11,507 nt of DNA from Candidatus Zhuqueibacterota bacterium 4484_87. Lineage in GTDB: Bacteria; Zhuqueibacterota; Zhuqueibacteria; Thermofontimicrobiales; Thermofontimicrobiaceae. Of this stretch, positions 7,894 through 11,507 are shown in pieces (the stretch's first letter is position 1; the number at the start of each line of letters is the position of its first letter). The position numbers and the translations under genes are program-made. The notes under the pieces were generated by a model. That model searched no databases. It was not told the DNA's origin and saw nothing but the letters and a program-made list of their open reading frames with translations. The stretch spans positions 1 through 11,507 of the forward strand of contig NATN01000060.1 in assembly GCA_002085355.1 (NCBI GenBank), given 5' to 3'.

Positions 7894-8943
7894 CTAAAAC
7901 TCGACGCTCAAAGAAAAACGCTGCGTATTTTGCAACCTGCCAAAATCCGCATAGGCGTAATCCAGCTTCAGCACAACGCCCCGGGCAACTTCGTATTGTA
8001 CGCCGAGTCCCACATTTGAAGGCACTACATTATTGCTTCCTTCTCCGGAAAAAACGCCGCCTCGCTCATTGTCGTCCAGAAACAGCGCCTGCCAGCCCAA
8101 GCGAATGAAGCCCCAGTCATAAAAAGAATATTCCATTCCCAGGTTAACATATTCGGAATTATCGCTGGGATGAAGTGCATCCACGGCAACCATCAAAGCG
8201 TTGTTTTCCGTCCGAAAAGCATCCATGGCAACGCCGACGCGAAAAGTAATCGGCAAAGACCACGGATCCATTTGCAATTGTGCAGGAAGCTGATCATTGC
8301 TGCCATTGGCATTGGGATTGATGTCAATGTACTCTTTAGCGTCACGTCCTGCCATTTTCATTTTCGGGCCGAAATTTGTGATGCTCATACCAATAGTCAT
8401 CCCGTTAAATTGCGTTTTAAAAAGCGTTCCCACATCCACGGCAAAACCATTGGAAGCCATGTGCCAAATATTTTGTCTGATGTACTTGAAATTGAAACCA
8501 ATGGAAAATCGGTCAGTCAGGCTTCTGGCATAAGCAATGCTTCCGGCAATGTCGCTGGCGGAAAACAATTCGCCTGTTCCTTCCGGTTGCAACTCAGTGC
8601 GCACTTTCATCTCCCCCATGGTAACGGAAGTCACGCTGACACCGATAGTACCCATTGCCCCCATATCAATTGCGATGCCGGCATAGTCAAAATTAATATC
8701 CGCCAGCCATTCGCTATGCATAAGGATTGCTTCATTATGATGAAGACGGCTTAATCCTGCCGGGTTCCAATAGAGCGCTGACACGTCATTGGCAACAGCG
8801 ACAAAAGCACCGCCCATTCCTACTGCCCGGGAACCAACGCCGATTTTCAGAAACTGCGCCGCTGTGGTTCCAACCTTGGAAACTCCAAAGCTCATGGAAA
8901 AGGAGAGCAGCAACGCGATCAGTATGAAAATTAACTTTTTCAT
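7894..8943 (-). CDS. PorV/PorQ family outer-membrane protein (PorV1)
   Basis: Complete 349-residue FadL-like barrel. ATG 8943-8941 has AGGAG seven bases upstream (8955-8951). The signal peptide (MKK, Leu-rich core) ends near residue 20. The mature N-terminus shows the family landmarks: SKVGTTAAQFLKIGVGSRA (22-40), GMGGAF (42-47), and ALYWNPAGL (56-64). Amphipathic strands follow, and the chain ends in a C-terminal Phe (SLSVEF). In Porphyromonas and Flavobacterium, PorV takes cargo carrying the T9SS C-terminal domain from the SprA/Sov translocon and hands it to the PorU attachment complex; PorQ is a related part of that complex. I cannot tell PorV from PorQ by eye. It follows surface protein A by 47 nt, so A is its natural candidate client. 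Many FCB genomes carry several such paralogues, so this need not be the main PorV. Confidence 0.88.
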   Translation of the reverse strand: MKKLIFILIALLLSFSMSFGVSKVGTTAAQFLKIGVGSRAVGMGGAFVAVANDVSALYWNPAGLSRLHHNEAILMHSEWLADINFDYAGIAIDMGAMGTIGVSVTSVTMGEMKVRTELQPEGTGELFSASDIAGSIAYARSLTDRFSIGFNFKYIRQNIWHMASNGFAVDVGTLFKTQFNGMTIGMSITNFGPKMKMAGRDAKEYIDINPNANGSNDQLPAQLQMDPWSLPITFRVGVAMDAFRTENNALMVAVDALHPSDNSEYVNLGMEYSFYDWGFIRLGWQALFLDDNERGGVFSGEGSNNVVPSNVGLGVQYEVARGVVLKLDYAYADFGRLQNTQRFSLSVEF

Positions 8944-8990
8944 TCAAAAGCTCCTGATATTTTTATTTTTTATGTACAATTTTGGTAATA

Positions 8991-11507
8991 TCACTTTATC
9001 ACAGCAAATTTTCCGATAAATTCACCCACGCCCGGTGCATCCACATGGTAAATGTAAATCCCATACGCAATGTCCATTTGATCCTTGGACAGCAGGTTCC
9101 ACGATTCCGATCCATCCTCAAATGGACTGTCATGGTACAGAGTTTTCACCAGTTCTCCGGCAAGAGTGTAAATTCTCACCGTACACTGTGCCGGCAAATG
9201 GATGAAATAGAGCAATCGGTCGCCGCGCCCGGAAATTAAATTGGGTTTGATTTCATACTCTGAAGCTGCTACGTACGGATTGGGAACCACCGCAATATTT
9301 TCCAGCGTTTTCCTCGCCTTTTTCGGCTCAATGTACGATCTTTTTGTCGTAAAGCGGTAAACGTCTTTTGCAGTGAATGGCTTCTTCGTATGGATAAGAA
9401 AAATATCCCCTGGTTCCGGCGGTACTTTTTCCACAAAGATCGTATCGACGGGAATCCTGATTTTTTCGCCTTCTTTGTCGTAAACAGGATAGCCTTCAAC
9501 TGTCAACGAATCGACCAGCACAATGCTGTCTCTCGGCGCCATAAATCTCGCCTGCCATGTGCCTCGCGGCCTATTATTGACAAAAATGAGCGGGAAAATA
9601 ATATCCCCGTTTGAGATCGCAGAATCTTTATCGGCATCCTGAAAAACAAACGGCGCCTCAGTGCTGTCAGTGACGTTCAGCACAAAAAATTTACACGGCT
9701 TTTTGTTGTAAGAGATCGTGGCAACCGTATCGGTCAGTACAATCCAGTAATCGTAAGGTACGGCAATTCCCTGATTGGAATATTTAGAAACTACGACGTT
9801 GTAATTACTATTCCCTTTTATGAAACCCGTGCCTTCTTGATCGATAGTTAAAGGATCGTCGTTTACCAAAATTCTGAATCCGTCAATAAACGGGTTGTTA
9901 TCCGTGCCATCAACATAAGGAGAATTTGCAATTAAATAATATTGATATTTGACATAATAAACCTGATCAATGGGCATCTGATCCGAATCTTTGATGAACG
10001 TTGCCCATCGCACTGAGTCAATCGGCACCGGCGGAACTACCGTCGTATCCCACGCCGTATATTCATAGCGAATTGAAACAGGCACTAATTCTGAAATCAC
10101 AATACTTTCATCCCACAGATTGAATGTCTTTGATTCAGAAGTGCTGTCATCAAAATTAATTTTATAAACGTGATTGTCTTTCACCCTGGCTGGATCCAGA
10201 AAAGAAATATCAATTTTTCCTGTAGCCGGCCCGACATGGTCAATCTTATCATTCTCAACTGAAGGAGGTACATATCCCGCAGCAGGCGCCTGAGGCGTGA
10301 CAATCGCTGTGTTTACTGTCGGCAGATAATTTCCCGAAAACGGAGGATACTCGTCAAATTCCCAGGGACACTCCGTCGGAGAAATATCAATGGAATCACC
10401 GTGATCAAAAGAAACAACAGCGTAATAATAGGTCTGGCCATTGACTACAGTTGTATCTACCCAGGAATGCTGCAAGCTGGACGTATCGTCCTTGCCCAGG
10501 AAAAAGTGAATCCCGTTTTCCGTTTCCACAGGATGCGGGCCGAACCAACCATCGCCTGGCACATTGAATTGGGCAATGGGTTTGTACAATGTCGGATTTC
10601 CTTGCGCGTCAGTAATGACATAAGCATCACTCAAGCCAGGATCAGTTCCGCGGTAGATATTGTAACCTTCGAAGTCGTATCCCTGAATCGGATCACGAGA
10701 TTGTTCAGCAAAATCATCCCAATAAAGAGTGACCCTGCCGTCGCCGGCGACAGCGGTGACTTTTGGTTTTTCTGGTGCTCGCGTGAAACGGTAACCTTCA
10801 TTATAAATTCTCTGCACCGTTTCGGCACTGCGAAATAAATCGTCCACATCATAGCCGAAAAACAATGTAATGGAAAACCGGCGTTTGTCGCCAGGTCCCA
10901 TTTTAATCGGGCCTGATCCGTACTGGAAGACATTATCCTTTGGCGTCGCTAAATCAGTCGTATCAAATACACCGGAAACCATCTTCGCCCATGTTGCTTC
11001 GTCCTGCGCCGGCGTCATGCTTGCATATTCATACACAGCAAAGGAAGTTAATCCGATCTGATCAGCCTCGTCAAGGTCAGTCTCGTCAAAATTAGGCTCA
11101 CCATGAGTCGGGATGCCGTCTCTTTCACCGAAATCCCATTGTTCATTTCCGTCCTGAATGCCGTTTCGGTTAATATCTGCATCTACACCGTCCGCGCCGA
11201 CATCATCAATCTCCGGGTTCCAGTCATGATCATTATCAATGTTATCCTGCATGGATTCATCGACTAAACCGTCCTCATCATTATCTTTATCGTCATAAGG
11301 TTCGCCAGGGCTCTCCAGATATTTGTAAGCCAAAAGTCCGGGGCGCCACGCATTGGGTCTGCCGCGAAAATCTTTGTCCCAAGCATAAACTAAATCAAAC
11401 TTTGTATCCCAAGCGCCGACATCATCGTCATAATCAGAGGATCCTCCAATGTGCGGATCGCCGTACATTCCCAGGTAAACTTTCTGCAAAGTATCAGCGC
11501 CGACATT
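8991..11507 (-). CDS. Large secreted surface protein A with T9SS-type C-terminal domain, C-terminal part
   Basis: The frame is open to the right window edge, so 838 codons of a longer gene are present. By comparison with paralogue B, roughly the first 285 residues and the signal peptide lie outside. The TTG at 11489 is internal, since six more codons in frame precede it and align with B. Visible regions are: an Asp-rich tract (11294-11040) including DINRNGIQDGNE; an FN3-like domain (about 10775-10400; KVTAVAGDGRVTLYWDD); an APAAGYVPP segment shared with B; a dockerin-type calcium loop (9638-9603); and a C-terminal domain (9302-8994) ending IGKFAVIK. The last eight residues are identical to B's. 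The product is expected to cross the outer membrane by T9SS and stay on, or be released from, the surface. No enzyme motif was recognised. It precedes PorV1 by 47 nt. A and B agree most in the Asp-rich tract, FN3-like part and last 250 residues, and differ most in the middle. Confidence 0.85.
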   Translation of the reverse strand, partial: NVGADTLQKVYLGMYGDPHIGGSSDYDDDVGAWDTKFDLVYAWDKDFRGRPNAWRPGLLAYKYLESPGEPYDDKDNDEDGLVDESMQDNIDNDHDWNPEIDDVGADGVDADINRNGIQDGNEQWDFGERDGIPTHGEPNFDETDLDEADQIGLTSFAVYEYASMTPAQDEATWAKMVSGVFDTTDLATPKDNVFQYGSGPIKMGPGDKRRFSITLFFGYDVDDLFRSAETVQRIYNEGYRFTRAPEKPKVTAVAGDGRVTLYWDDFAEQSRDPIQGYDFEGYNIYRGTDPGLSDAYVITDAQGNPTLYKPIAQFNVPGDGWFGPHPVETENGIHFFLGKDDTSSLQHSWVDTTVVNGQTYYYAVVSFDHGDSIDISPTECPWEFDEYPPFSGNYLPTVNTAIVTPQAPAAGYVPPSVENDKIDHVGPATGKIDISFLDPARVKDNHVYKINFDDSTSESKTFNLWDESIVISELVPVSIRYEYTAWDTTVVPPVPIDSVRWATFIKDSDQMPIDQVYYVKYQYYLIANSPYVDGTDNNPFIDGFRILVNDDPLTIDQEGTGFIKGNSNYNVVVSKYSNQGIAVPYDYWIVLTDTVATISYNKKPCKFFVLNVTDSTEAPFVFQDADKDSAISNGDIIFPLIFVNNRPRGTWQARFMAPRDSIVLVDSLTVEGYPVYDKEGEKIRIPVDTIFVEKVPPEPGDIFLIHTKKPFTAKDVYRFTTKRSYIEPKKARKTLENIAVVPNPYVAASEYEIKPNLISGRGDRLLYFIHLPAQCTVRIYTLAGELVKTLYHDSPFEDGSESWNLLSKDQMDIAYGIYIYHVDAPGVGEFIGKFAVIK
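8994..9302 (-). other. T9SS/FlgD-Ig-like C-terminal domain of surface protein A
   Basis: This codes for the last 103 residues of A. It has the same landmarks and length as the C-terminal domain of B: ENIAVVPNPYVA, SGRG, a Cys in PAQCTVRIYT, SPFEDG, a Trp, IAYGIYIYHV and IGKFAVIK. The shared single Cys and identical terminus suggest the same export route for both proteins. Confidence 0.72.
9603..9638 (-). other. Dockerin/EF-hand-type calcium loop in surface protein A
   Basis: The encoded residues are DADKDSAISNGD: acidic at positions 1, 3, 5 and 12, Ile at 8, Ser at 9. All calcium-loop positions agree with the loop in B although the intervening residues differ, which argues for selection on the metal site. 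Confidence 0.6.
11040..11294 (-). other. Asp-rich, thrombospondin-3-like tract in surface protein A
   Basis: The tract runs from DDKDNDEDGLVDES through NIDNDHDWNPEIDDVGADG to DETDLDEADQIGLTSF. It contains DINRNGIQDGNE (11177-11142), which has acidic/Asn residues at loop positions 1, 3, 5, 9 and 12 like an EF-hand-type loop. The IDNDHDW core is kept exactly in B. Calcium binding is inferred from residue spacing. Confidence 0.65.

Noticed and set aside
8170..8754. A 194-codon plus-strand open frame opposite PorV1.
   Set aside because: It lies wholly antisense to a well-supported barrel gene, gives a His/Cys/Ser-rich product with no recognisable domain, and has no convincing ribosome site.
10401..10838. 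A 145-codon plus-strand frame opposite surface protein A.
   Set aside because: It is antisense to the conserved FN3-like region of A and looks like a shadow of that coding strand.

Overview
All six genes lie on the minus strand and are closely spaced (17 to 79 nt gaps), so transcription runs from the right end of the window to the left and may form one operon. Every product carries, or is expected to carry, a Sec signal peptide and belongs at the outer membrane or cell surface. No cytoplasmic enzyme, RNA gene, insertion sequence or CRISPR array is visible.

The organism is a Gram-negative (diderm) bacterium. The combination of PorV/PorQ-family barrels, large proteins ending in a type IX secretion (T9SS)-like C-terminal domain, and a TonB-dependent receptor with an N-terminal carboxypeptidase-regulatory-like domain suggests the FCB group. 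The style fits Calditrichota, candidate division KSB1, Marinimicrobia or Ignavibacteria better than classical gut Bacteroidota. That placement is inferred from protein style, not from a marker gene.

Layout in transcription order: (1) 11507-8991, surface protein A, N-terminus outside the window, with an Asp-rich presumed Ca-binding tract, an FN3-like domain, a dockerin-type calcium loop and a T9SS/FlgD-like C-terminal domain; (2) 8943-7894, a complete PorV/PorQ-family barrel (PorV1); (3) 7814-6750, an unassigned outer-membrane beta-barrel; (4) 6723-3805, a TonB-dependent receptor; (5) 3746-177, surface protein B, a complete paralogue of A; (6) 159-1, the first 53 codons of a second PorV/PorQ protein (PorV2), cut by the window edge.

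The main observation is that the pair 'large T9SS-type surface protein followed directly by a PorV paralogue' occurs twice, the second time just after a TonB receptor. In Bacteroidota, PorV is the outer-membrane shuttle that takes T9SS cargo from the translocon and passes it to the attachment machinery. The arrangement therefore suggests that each surface protein may have its own shuttle, and that the surface protein may act with the neighbouring receptor. These functional links are inference; the gene order and sequence similarity are read directly.
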